Of a DNA stretch of 64,000 nucleotides, positions 36,218 through 44,366 are shown piece after piece. This DNA is from Collimonas sp. OK307. Lineage in GTDB: Bacteria > Pseudomonadota > Gammaproteobacteria > Burkholderiales > Burkholderiaceae_D. A program made the position numbers and the translations under genes. The notes under the pieces are model-generated. The model made no database searches, was not told the DNA's origin, and saw only the letters and a list, made by a program, of their open reading frames with translations. Position 1 is the first letter of the stretch. Each line of letters begins with the position of its first letter. The stretch covers positions 310,001-374,000 of the forward strand of contig NZ_FOQI01000001.1 in the NCBI RefSeq assembly GCF_900113705.1. Direction: 5' to 3'.

Positions 36218-39106
36218 TCAATCGAGATTAAAGCGCAGCCCCAGCGACAGCACATTGTTACCCAAGCCACCGTTGCCCAGCTGCGCATCGTAGTTGAAAT
36301 ACCAGCCCCAGCGCTTGTCCACCGCCGTAGTCAAGCCCAGTCCGACCCAGCCGGCATTGCGCGACAAGCCGATCCCCTGCACCGTAAATCCCGCCGCCGG
36401 CGCACCCACATATGCCGCCCTGAAATCCAGGCTGCCCGCCGTGAATGCATGCTGCCAGGCTGCATACGCCTGCACTGTGCTCAAACCTCCCGACCATTGG
36501 AAACTGCTAGCGCCACGCAAACCCAGCAAACCGGCCGTTTGCTGATACGCCTGGCCGTCCGCCGTCAGTCCGAATACGCCGCCGCTTTCCGTAAAGCCGC
36601 CGCGCTTGAGGTGATCGTAAGCCAGTCCGGCGTAGGGTGTCAGCCGGGCATCAGCGGACAAGGGCAGCACATAACCGCTCTCCGCATAAGCCGACCACAG
36701 ACTATCTGTGTGTCCGGCACCCAGGTTCTGCTGCGTATTGCCGATCACCGCCGTGCGCGACACCGTGCTGACGATGCTGGCCACGCCGGTCCTCCCCGAC
36801 ACATACCAGCCGCTATCGCCAAACGCGTGGCGGCCATACAGGGAAACACCGGTATTGTGCCCCTTGGATTGCCCGCCCAGCCGGTCAAAGCTGGCCTTGC
36901 TGTCAGCATACGCCAGCGCTGCACCAATGATCGTATCGGCGCTGAGGTGGGTATCGACCCCGAACTGGCCGCCCCAGAGGGAGGTGTCGCCCGTGGCATA
37001 ACCGCTCTGGCTCAACTTGCCCGAAGCACCGATGGCGCTGACCCACAAACCGGTACCGTCTTTCCCTTCCGCCTGGCTCCCCAATGCCGCCAGCCGATTG
37101 CCCAGATCACGATTGAGCGCCTGCGATTGCTGGAACGTCAGCGCCTGGGCCGAAGCGTGGATCTGCCCCGACAGGCTATCCAGCACCTGCCCCGCCACTT
37201 CCACGCTGGCGCTCTTCTGCAAAGCCGCAGCGCTCGCCAAAAACGCACCGTTGGTTCCGCTCACATTGCCGCTGGCGACCATCTGGTCCGCCGCCTTCAG
37301 GCCCGTCTCCAGGTTGGCCGCCGCATTGGTACGGGTAGGATCGTTGCCAAACGCCGCCGCAGCCATGCTGACCACGTTGGTGCGGCTGATCTGCAGATCG
37401 ACTTGCTGCGCCTGGTACGACAAGGCCGCCGCAATAAACACTCCCGGCGTGAAGCTGACACCGTCGGCCTCGAAGCTGAGATCCTTGAACTGGCCGCTAA
37501 CGCCGCCGGCAGCGCTCAGCACCTTACCCGTGACGCCGGCCTGCTGCGTGACATAGCCGGAAGGATCCTGGTTGCCGGCAGGCGTGGTGGCGATCAGGTG
37601 CGAATTGCCGAGTATCGCCGCGCCGCCCACCGTCAATGTGGTATTGAGCTGATTGGCCAGTACCGCCGTCGGCACCGCAATATAATTGCCGTCGATCGTC
37701 AGGCCGGCGCCGCTGTTGTTGACCCGGCCGCTATTGTTGACATTGCCGTGGATACGGCCGCCGTCGCCGCCGAGCTGGCCGGACGCGCTGACATTGACGC
37801 TGGAAGCGACTGCGCCGGTGATATTCAAGCGGCCGCCAAGGATATTGCTGGCGCCCGTGTAGGTATTATTGCCGGCCAGGGTCAACTGCCCGCTGCCGCT
37901 CTTGTTCAAGCCGGCATCGCCACCGATATCGTTCTTGAATACCGAGCTGGCGTTATCAAACTGGACATTCACATTCGGCCCCAGCGCCAGCCGCTGGTCA
38001 AACAGCGCCGGGCCGTTGACTGCCTTGCTGGCATTGAGCAATCCCCAGCCGTAAGTGGCAGGATCGTGCATGTCGGTGGCCGTCGAGAGAATGGTTTGCC
38101 GGATCAGGTCGGCATTCATCCAGGGATAGGCTTGCTGCACCAGGGCTGCCGCACCGCTCACCGCCGGCGCGGCAAACGAAGTGCCGTAGACGCGGGTGCC
38201 GGTGGCGCCAGAGATAAAATCGCCGGCCGCCGCCAGGCACCAGTTGGCGGCAACGCCGCAACGGTTGGCGTAACTTGAGATCACACCCGGCACCGTGTCG
38301 CTGAAAGAATAGCCGTTAGTGCCGCCGGCGGCATTGACCGCCGTCACCGCCAGCCAGCCGCTTTGCAGGTCAGCGAACAAGCTGGGCAGGCTGGCCGTAA
38401 GATTCGGCTGCGCCGCGCCATCGTTACCGGTAGACCAGATGAACAAACCCTGCCGGGCCACATACGGCTGGTACAGAGTATGCAGGGCAAGTGTCAGGCT
38501 GACAGAAGCGCCGACGGGACTGATGCCATTGGACTGGTTGAAAATCCGCACGCCCTTGCTAAACAGATCCTGATACATCTGGTTATTGAGCAGCAGACCG
38601 CTGTCGGTAGTGCCGGCGGCGGCAACTTGCAAGAACGCGCCGGGAGCGACACCCGAAGTGCTCCCTGCCAGCATCTCCGCCACTTCCGTGCCGTGTGTAT
38701 TGCCGTTGGCGCCGCCGACGCTGTAGACCGTCTTGCTGATGCGTCCGGCCAGTTGCGGATCGCTGACATCGAAATCGGTATCGACGATGCCGACCGTGAT
38801 GCCGGCGCCAGTCAGGCCCTGGCTACGGGCAACCTTGATATTACTGGGATCCAGCACGTTCAACATGGCTGGCGGTGGCGGCGTCGCGACCGGTACCGCT
38901 GTTGCTGCCGCATTGCCGCTGCCGTCAGCAGGTGGCGAGCTTGACGCCGGTGGCGTAGCAGCCCCTGGCGGAGTGCTTGGGGCCGGGTTTGCCGGTGGAT
39001 TCGGATTGCTGCTCCCCCCCCCACCGCCGCCACAACCGGAAATCAATACTAATACAGCAACGGAGATAATCGACAAGGACCTCCGACGAGACAATTCTTT
39101 GTCCAT
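36218..39106 (-). CDS. Lipidated subtilisin-like autotransporter (NalP/SphB1-like)
   Basis: A 962-residue surface protease. The N-terminus has a lipoprotein signal with lipobox ISGC (Cys25), then Gly-rich and Pro/Ser-rich linkers. The peptidase S8 domain (about 95-370) carries Asp109 (VGIVDTDFD), His138 (NTHGTEVAEML) and Ser310 (GTSFAAPAVSG). An autotransporter beta-strand repeat (LTLAGNNTYTG) and a C-terminal barrel from about 690 follow. The final residues are GLRFNLD, not the usual aromatic end. Family knowledge: NalP and SphB1 are lipidated and cut other surface proteins. GGGGGAG precedes the ATG at 39106. Confidence 0.9.
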   Translation of the reverse strand: MDKELSRRRSLSIISVAVLVLISGCGGGGGGSSNPNPPANPAPSTPPGAATPPASSSPPADGSGNAAATAVPVATPPPPAMLNVLDPSNIKVARSQGLTGAGITVGIVDTDFDVSDPQLAGRISKTVYSVGGANGNTHGTEVAEMLAGSTSGVAPGAFLQVAAAGTTDSGLLLNNQMYQDLFSKGVRIFNQSNGISPVGASVSLTLALHTLYQPYVARQGLFIWSTGNDGAAQPNLTASLPSLFADLQSGWLAVTAVNAAGGTNGYSFSDTVPGVISSYANRCGVAANWCLAAAGDFISGATGTRVYGTSFAAPAVSGAAALVQQAYPWMNADLIRQTILSTATDMHDPATYGWGLLNASKAVNGPALFDQRLALGPNVNVQFDNASSVFKNDIGGDAGLNKSGSGQLTLAGNNTYTGASNILGGRLNITGAVASSVNVSASGQLGGDGGRIHGNVNNSGRVNNSGAGLTIDGNYIAVPTAVLANQLNTTLTVGGAAILGNSHLIATTPAGNQDPSGYVTQQAGVTGKVLSAAGGVSGQFKDLSFEADGVSFTPGVFIAAALSYQAQQVDLQISRTNVVSMAAAAFGNDPTRTNAAANLETGLKAADQMVASGNVSGTNGAFLASAAALQKSASVEVAGQVLDSLSGQIHASAQALTFQQSQALNRDLGNRLAALGSQAEGKDGTGLWVSAIGASGKLSQSGYATGDTSLWGGQFGVDTHLSADTIIGAALAYADSKASFDRLGGQSKGHNTGVSLYGRHAFGDSGWYVSGRTGVASIVSTVSRTAVIGNTQQNLGAGHTDSLWSAYAESGYVLPLSADARLTPYAGLAYDHLKRGGFTESGGVFGLTADGQAYQQTAGLLGLRGASSFQWSGGLSTVQAYAAWQHAFTAGSLDFRAAYVGAPAAGFTVQGIGLSRNAGWVGLGLTTAVDKRWGWYFNYDAQLGNGGLGNNVLSLGLRFNLD

Positions 39107-39552
39107 AACGTCTCCCCCCATATGTGCACTAACTTCAATCCGGCCAAGGCCGGCATATCGGCTTGCTGCATTCACATACTCAGTCGCGCATTACTAGTAA
39201 GAATTTCTTTTAATTTCCCTTGTGCAATTTATTATGCTCGCATTTATTGCAACATTTCCCTATTTTTGTTTATTTACTGAAATTGTTTCTTTATAGGCAC
39301 ATTTTTAATTCGGCAATAAATTGTCGTAGAAGGCGCACCTGAGAGGGGATCGGGAGGGGACTTTTCGGCTGACATGATTTCCAACTGCATCCTGACCGCC
39401 GTTGACTCAGGAAATTTATGGTTCGGCAACTTTAATGCCGTAATTGCGACGGCTTTTGTTATTATTACTTTCCGGTAACCTTACCTAAATCCACAGACAC
39501 ATACACCGCCTCAAGAGGGCAGCATGTGTTTGAAAAATCTCAGGGGATAAAC
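39107..39552. other. AT-rich intergenic region
   Basis: This 446-base gap separates the divergent autotransporter and DUF805 genes. From about 39190 to 39330 it is strikingly AT-rich with A- and T-runs, unlike the genes on both sides, and would suit H-NS-type binding. No promoter was convincing enough to call, and no gene was seen. Confidence 0.5.
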
Positions 39553-39903
39553 ATGACGTTTACAGAGTCAATTAAAGTCTGCTTTTCGAAGTACGCCGAC
39601 TTCAACGGCAGGGCTTCCCGCTCCGAATATTGGTGGTTCGTGCTGTTTACGGTGCTGCTGTCGTTCGCCGCCAGTGCGATCAGCGACAAGTTCAGCCTGC
39701 TTGTTTCAGTTGCCACGTTGCTGCCATCCATTGCGGTTGCAGCGCGACGCCTGCATGACACGAATCGCAGCGGCTGGTGGCAACTGATCGCACTTCTCCC
39801 GGTCATCGGCTGGATTGTCATCATATATTTCCTGATTCAGGAAGCAAAAGAACCAAACAATTTCGGTGCGGCACCGGTTGTTCCAAGCATTCCGGAAACC
39901 TGA
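39553..39903 (+). CDS. DUF805 membrane protein
   Basis: A 116-residue inner-membrane protein of the DUF805 (YhaH/YhaI) family. SKYADFNGRASRSEYWWFVLF near the start and RRLHDTNRSGWWQLIALLPVIGWI (shown as RRLHDTNRSGWWQ and LLPVIGWI) are family hallmarks, with about four hydrophobic segments. The function is unknown. The ATG at 39553 follows AGGGG; the in-frame ATG at 39526 is less likely. Confidence 0.88.
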   Translation: MTFTESIKVCFSKYADFNGRASRSEYWWFVLFTVLLSFAASAISDKFSLLVSVATLLPSIAVAARRLHDTNRSGWWQLIALLPVIGWIVIIYFLIQEAKEPNNFGAAPVVPSIPET

Positions 39904-40001
39904 AACAGCGCCGGCATCTGCCTCCTCCAAGCGTCGGGGCAGTGCTGCAACGATGGGAATTCGTCGAAGTTCCCGCCCCACCCCCACCCCCTCAGGAACC
40001 C

Positions 40002-40535
40002 ATGAAATCCGCTCTCCTAGTTATCGATGTCCAGCATGGCTTATTTGATGAAACGCCGCGCCCGTTCGAAGCCGAAGCAGTCATAGAGCGCATCAACATC
40101 CTGACCGCCCGAGCCCGCGCTGCGGGAGTCCCCGTGGTGTTTATCCAGCACGAAGCCGGCGATATCGAATACAACTCTGCAAATTGGCAACTCCAGCCCG
40201 GACTGCAGGTAAAGGAAGGCGACGTAAAACTGCGCAAGACCACGCCGGATTCCTTCCTCCGCACTGAACTCGAAGCATTGCTGGCGTCATGGCGCACCGA
40301 ACACGTCGTGATCTGCGGTTACGCTTCAGAATTCTGCGTCGACACCACCACCCGCCGCGCCGCCGCACTGGGTTATCCGGTGACGCTGGTGGCCGACGCC
40401 CACACCACCCACGACAAGCCGCATGCGACCGGGCTGCAGATACGCACGCATGAAAATGCGACGCTGCCCGACATCGAGAGTTTCGGCCCGGAAATCAAGG
40501 CAGTTGCCACCTCTGAATTGCATTTCACAAATTAG
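40002..40535 (+). CDS. Isochorismatase-family cysteine hydrolase
   Basis: A 177-residue cytoplasmic hydrolase of the isochorismatase/nicotinamidase fold. The catalytic triad is visible: Asp9 (LLVIDVQHGLF), a Lys in VKLRKTTPDSF at about residue 80, and Cys in YASEFCVDTTTRRAA at about 113. The exact substrate is unknown. The ATG at 40002 follows AGGA. A strong terminator lies just after the gene. Confidence 0.88.
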   Translation: MKSALLVIDVQHGLFDETPRPFEAEAVIERINILTARARAAGVPVVFIQHEAGDIEYNSANWQLQPGLQVKEGDVKLRKTTPDSFLRTELEALLASWRTEHVVICGYASEFCVDTTTRRAAALGYPVTLVADAHTTHDKPHATGLQIRTHENATLPDIESFGPEIKAVATSELHFTN

Positions 40536-40560
40536 ACTCACAGGCAGGGAGCCGTAAATG

Positions 40561-40605
40561 AAAAAACGCCGCAAACCTTGTATTTACCTGGTTTGCGGCG
40601 TTTTG
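40561..40605. terminator. Strong bidirectional terminator
   Basis: ACGCCGCAAACC and GGTTTGCGGCGT form a perfect 12-bp stem with an A-run before and TTTT after. It ends both the isochorismatase-like gene (plus) and tRNA-Leu (minus). Confidence 0.8.
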
Positions 40606-40628
40606 TTTGCATTTACTGCAATGTATAG

Positions 40629-40715
40629 TGGTGCCCGAGGCCGGACTTGAACCGGCACACCCTTACGAGCGAGAGATTTTAAGTCTCTTGTGTCTACCGA
40701 TTTCACCACTCGGGC
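40629..40715 (-). tRNA. tRNA-Leu(UAA)
   Basis: The minus strand folds as an 87-base tRNA with a long variable arm: acceptor GCCCGAG with CTCGGGC, anticodon stem AGAGA/TCTCT around loop CTTAAAA (anticodon TAA), T loop GGTTCAAGTCC, discriminator A, and an encoded CCA (40629-40631). Confidence 0.96.
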
Positions 40716-40821
40716 AATTCTGCCGATCCGAAGAAACGCGCAAAACTTATATCTGCAGAGACTACCTGCGATACGGGACAGGGCCGCATTCTAACAGGTT
40801 CTTATTGCCAAGACCATCCTC

Positions 40822-40920
40822 TCATGCAAGCTTGCCTGCTCGCGACCTTTCAGTGCAATCCTTCGACAGCTCGTATATCACGTGAATGACAATATTGGTA
40901 TCAAGCATGAACTTCAGCAT
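40822..40920 (-). pseudogene. VapC toxin remnant (N-terminal)
   Basis: The frame from ATG at 40920 reads MLKFMLDTNIVIHVIYELSK, the normal start of a PIN-domain VapC RNase with the first metal-binding Asp (DTN). It then loses similarity and stops after 32 codons at 40822; intact VapC proteins are about 130 residues. The ATG overlaps the TGA of the upstream vapB remnant by a base, as in intact vapBC operons. It is non-functional. Confidence 0.75.
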
Positions 40921-41071
40921 CAAAACGTTTCTCTCTCTTGCTGTGCCTGCTCCGCACGTACGGTCATAAAATCATCAGTGACGCTTTCATAATCTACAAA
41001 AAGCTGTCCCGTGTATTCATCAGCGGCGCAATCACTCGCTCCTTGCCGAAAGCGCGCACTGATGGCGTAAC
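40920..41071 (-). pseudogene. VapB antitoxin remnant, frameshifted
   Basis: The end SVTDDFMTVRAEQAQQERETF (given as SVTDDFMTVRAEQ and AQQERETF) is the toxin-binding tail of VapB antitoxins. The preceding part, GKERVIAPLMNTRDSFL, is in another frame, so a frameshift lies near 40990. The DNA-binding start is missing. The neighbouring AraC-type gene's stop lies at 41078. Confidence 0.65.
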
Positions 41072-41077
41072 TTGATT

Positions 41078-41653
41078 TCATTGCAGAAAAGCATCGGCCG
41101 GCACACCGGTCATTTCTTCGCATATATCCGAGAACGCCGCCATGGATGCAAATCCCGAGCGTACCGCTATCGTTGCCAGATCATGAGAATCTGAACCGTC
41201 CGCCCTTGCGGCCATATACAGTGCGTGGGCAACCCTTTGCTCGCGCACCAGGCTGCGCAAGGCCTCTCCTTCGGCAAACAGACGCGCACGCGCCTTTTGC
41301 GGTGTCACCTGCCATTGATGCGCCACGCAAGCGGCCGTCCAACTACCTTGCGGCGACATGAATATATGCTGCGCCAGCGGCCGGCTCCACTCTTTTTTCC
41401 GTTCCGTGACCTGATGCGCATCAACTGGCGCAGATGCCACCTCCAGCGAGAATTCTGCGGCCCGGTGCTGTAGCGGCATCACATCGCAGTCGAAGCGCAG
41501 GAACGCCGGGACCGCCGTGCTTTCGCCGCAGAGCAGTTTTTTGCTCGCGCCGTGATTACGCAGATACAGCGTTCCGTTCAATACCGTGATCCGAAACATC
41601 ACCGGGAAGCGTAGGCGCAGCAAATGCAGCGGATGATGAACCCTGATTGTCAT
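41078..41653 (-). CDS. AraC-family transcriptional regulator
   Basis: A 191-residue protein whose C-terminal 100 residues form the AraC-type double helix-turn-helix (SWTAACVAHQWQVTPQKARARLF and DLATIAVRSGFASMAAFSDICEEMTG, shown partly). The N-terminal half shows no recognised sensor domain. The start is uncertain: ATG at 41653 or 41695, neither with a clear ribosome site. It lies between the VapBC remnants and the Crp-like gene and shares direction with both. Target genes are unknown. Confidence 0.72.
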   Translation of the reverse strand: MTIRVHHPLHLLRLRFPVMFRITVLNGTLYLRNHGASKKLLCGESTAVPAFLRFDCDVMPLQHRAAEFSLEVASAPVDAHQVTERKKEWSRPLAQHIFMSPQGSWTAACVAHQWQVTPQKARARLFAEGEALRSLVREQRVAHALYMAARADGSDSHDLATIAVRSGFASMAAFSDICEEMTGVPADAFLQ

Positions 41654-41736
41654 GAGTCGGTACCGTCTCGATGTTGAGAGGCCAATTTTGTTCAAAATCG
41701 CATCTCCTGTCTGTCGTCAGGATGACTACCGGCGCT

Positions 41737-42420
41737 CTACAGTTCCGACAGACCAAAACTACGCAAGCCCGGCAGGTCAACGACACGAATCGATTGATAG
41801 GAAACATTTACGAGATTCAACTTCCCCAACTGACTCAAGGCTTGATTCACTCGCTGCCGTGACAGACCGGTGAGCAAGCCGATTTCCTCCTGCGACAGCT
41901 CCAGCACCGCAGATGTGCGCGGACACAACATGGGATGGAACAACTGTGCAATCGCCTGGGCTACTTGCGCATCCACCCCCAACAGGCGTTCATTCTGTAT
42001 CGTTGCGATGAATTGCCCCATGCGTTCGTTGAGTTGGCGGATCACGAAAGCCGCGAAGGGCAGGCTTTCGGTCATCAGAGTATGAAAAATGTCGACCGGC
42101 ACCAGCAAGATGTCGGAATCGCGTATGGCAATCACATCGTATCTTCGCAATTCTCGCTTGATGACACTGCCTTCACCGCACCAGCCTCCCGCCGGAATGC
42201 CGGAAAACGTCGCACCCCGCCCGTCCAGGCTGTATACAGCCAGTTTAATCAAACCGCTGTGCACGCCAATCCAATACCGGGATTGTTCGCCACGGCGCGC
42301 TATGAAGGTACCCGCAGAAAAATGTTGCGACACCACACCGCCTTGTACCAGCGCCTGATGCGGGGGTGAAAGTACTATGAACCAATCGTGCATGCCAAGC
42401 TGTACTGCGTTGCTGCTCAT
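41737..42420 (-). CDS. Crp/Fnr-family transcriptional regulator
   Basis: A 227-residue regulator with an N-terminal cyclic-nucleotide-type beta-roll (about 15-130), the dimer helix (LNERMGQFIATIQNERLLG), and a C-terminal winged helix (about 160-220; ELSQEEIGLLTGLSRQRVNQALSQL). There are no Fnr-type N-terminal cysteines, so it is not an iron-sulfur oxygen sensor. The recognition helix SRQRVNQAL differs from Crp's SRETVGRIL. It is divergent from the acyl-CoA ligase across two neat dyads that are its likely operators. Confidence 0.92.
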   Translation of the reverse strand: MSSNAVQLGMHDWFIVLSPPHQALVQGGVVSQHFSAGTFIARRGEQSRYWIGVHSGLIKLAVYSLDGRGATFSGIPAGGWCGEGSVIKRELRRYDVIAIRDSDILLVPVDIFHTLMTESLPFAAFVIRQLNERMGQFIATIQNERLLGVDAQVAQAIAQLFHPMLCPRTSAVLELSQEEIGLLTGLSRQRVNQALSQLGKLNLVNVSYQSIRVVDLPGLRSFGLSEL

Positions 42421-42439
42421 ACAAATCGCTTCCTTAAGC

Positions 42440-42476
42440 TGTCATCACGATGACAAACCCGTCATCCAACTGATGA
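42440..42476. promoter_or_regulatory. Paired dyads between Crp-like regulator and acyl-CoA ligase
   Basis: TGTCAT-CACG-ATGACA at 42440-42455 is a perfect 16-base palindrome. TCATC-CAACT-GATGA at 42462-42476 is a second. Their centres are about 21.5 bases apart, two helical turns. The half-site GTCATC recurs in both. They are the likely operators of the neighbouring regulator. Confidence 0.6.
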
Positions 42477-42543
42477 TAGCCTAGAATAAATACATTCCGG
42501 GTCGTATAGGGAATGCTTACATTCTTCAGGAGACAATAGCATC

Positions 42544-44181
42544 ATGACGGTTGATTTCGACTCTGGCCTTGGCAAAAACCCTGCCAACTTCGCGGCACTG
42601 AGCCCGCTTGACCATATCGCGCGTTCCGCCGAAGTATACGGCAATCGTTTGGCTATCGTACACGGCCCGTTACGTCAAAACTGGCGCGACACTTACCTGC
42701 GCGCACGCAGGCTGGCCAGCGCGCTACGCAAAATGGGCGTGGAAAAAGGCGATACGGTTGCAGTGATGTTGCCGAATACACCCGCAATGGTGGAGGCGCA
42801 TTTCGGTATACCGATGTCAGGCGCGGTACTGAATGCATTGAACATCCGCCTTGACCTGCCCTCCCTGGCATTCATGCTGCGCCATGGAGAGGCAAAGGTG
42901 CTACTGGCCGACAGTGAGTTCGCCGACGCCGCACGTCAGCTGGCGCAACAGATTCCGGGCTTGTATGTGGTTGCCGTAAACGACGTGCTCGGCCCCGATG
43001 ATGTCATGCCATTTGGCAACACCGATTACGAAAGCCTGCTCGCGGGCGGCGATGCCGATTTCCAATGGGAGCTGCCAGCAGACGAATGGGACGCCATTGC
43101 GCTGAATTACACATCCGGCACCACTGGCGATCCTAAAGGCGTGGTGTATCACCATCGTGGCGCCGCGCTGAACGCAATATCGAATATCCTGGAATGGGAC
43201 ATGCCCAAGCATGCGGTGTACCTTTGGACGCTACCGATGTTCCATTGCAACGGCTGGTGTTTTCCCTGGACGATTGCAGCCCGTGCCGGCGTCAACATCT
43301 GCCTGCGAAAATTCGAACCGAAACTGGTATTTGACCTGATTCGCGAACATGGCGTTACCCACTATTGCGCCGCGCCGATTGTGCATGCCGCATTGGCCAA
43401 TGCGCCGGAAAGCTGGCGCGAGGGACTGCCAGGCAAGGTCCGCGGCATGGTCGCGGGCGCACCGCCGCCAACGGCCATACTAGCCAAGATAGAAGCCATG
43501 GGTTTCGATTTGATACATTCCTACGGCCTGACCGAAGTGTACGGCCCTGCCGCCATCTGCGCCGAGCAGGAAGAATGGGCCGCACTGTCGCAAGATGCAC
43601 GTGCCGTCAAGAAATCGCATCAGGGAGTACGCTATCACCTGCAAGGCGCTATAGCCGTGCTCGACCCGGATACCATGCGGCCGGTGCAAGCCGATGGCCA
43701 GGAAATCGGCGAAATCATGTTTCGCGGGAATATCTGCATGAAAGGCTATCTGAAAAACCAGAAAGCCACGCAAGATGCATTTGCGGGCGGCTGGTTCCAT
43801 ACCGGCGATCTCGGCGTCATGAGCGTGGACGGTTATATCAAAATCAAGGACCGCAGCAAGGACATCATCATTTCCGGCGGCGAAAACATTTCAAGCGTCG
43901 AGGTCGAAGATGCCCTGTATCAACATTCCGACGTACTGGCTGCAGCGGTCATCGCGCAACCGGATCAAAAATGGGGAGAAACGCCCTGCGCCTTTGTCGA
44001 GCTAAAGGAAGGGAGCAACCTCAATGAAGAAACGTTGATCGCATTCTGCAAGAACATCCTGGCCGGCTTCAAGGTTCCAAAAACCATTTACTTCGGATCC
44101 CTGCCTAAAACATCCACCGGCAAGATTCAGAAATTCGAACTGCGCAAGCGCATGAAATCGGATTCAGCTATCGATGTGTAA
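42544..44181 (+). CDS. Acyl-CoA synthetase (AMP-forming)
   Basis: A 545-residue enzyme that activates a fatty or organic acid to its CoA thioester through an acyl-AMP. The P-loop-like motif YTSGTTGDPKGVVYHH is at about residue 189; the Y.LTE motif (YGLTEVYGPA) at about 324; YIKIKDRSKDIIISGGENIS near 430; the catalytic lysine near the end in KTSTGKIQK. It resembles medium-chain AlkK-type ligases, but the acid is not certain. GGAGAC precedes the ATG. It reads away from the Crp-like gene across paired dyads. Confidence 0.92.
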   Translation: MTVDFDSGLGKNPANFAALSPLDHIARSAEVYGNRLAIVHGPLRQNWRDTYLRARRLASALRKMGVEKGDTVAVMLPNTPAMVEAHFGIPMSGAVLNALNIRLDLPSLAFMLRHGEAKVLLADSEFADAARQLAQQIPGLYVVAVNDVLGPDDVMPFGNTDYESLLAGGDADFQWELPADEWDAIALNYTSGTTGDPKGVVYHHRGAALNAISNILEWDMPKHAVYLWTLPMFHCNGWCFPWTIAARAGVNICLRKFEPKLVFDLIREHGVTHYCAAPIVHAALANAPESWREGLPGKVRGMVAGAPPPTAILAKIEAMGFDLIHSYGLTEVYGPAAICAEQEEWAALSQDARAVKKSHQGVRYHLQGAIAVLDPDTMRPVQADGQEIGEIMFRGNICMKGYLKNQKATQDAFAGGWFHTGDLGVMSVDGYIKIKDRSKDIIISGGENISSVEVEDALYQHSDVLAAAVIAQPDQKWGETPCAFVELKEGSNLNEETLIAFCKNILAGFKVPKTIYFGSLPKTSTGKIQKFELRKRMKSDSAIDV

Positions 44182-44366
44182 CGCCTGGCATTAATGCTAC
44201 GGCTGGCCCTGCCCAGGACCGCGCTGTCAGTCGACGCAACAATTTACCCTTGCTGGAGGTGACTTTTCACGCGTCTGGATTGGATTGGGATAAGGTCGTG
44301 AATCTATAATGTATACCGTTCTCCGGCACTGGTGTCTTCGTTAAACGTACGTGGTTCATTTGCCGA

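Noticed and set aside
36449-38278. A 609-residue open frame opposite the autotransporter
   Set aside because: An antisense shadow caused by codon bias; the other strand has a catalytic triad and barrel.
40561-40628. An integration site at the tRNA-Leu 3' end
   Set aside because: Only a terminator lies there; no duplicate of the tRNA end and no integrase were seen. The VapBC remnant is on the 5' side.
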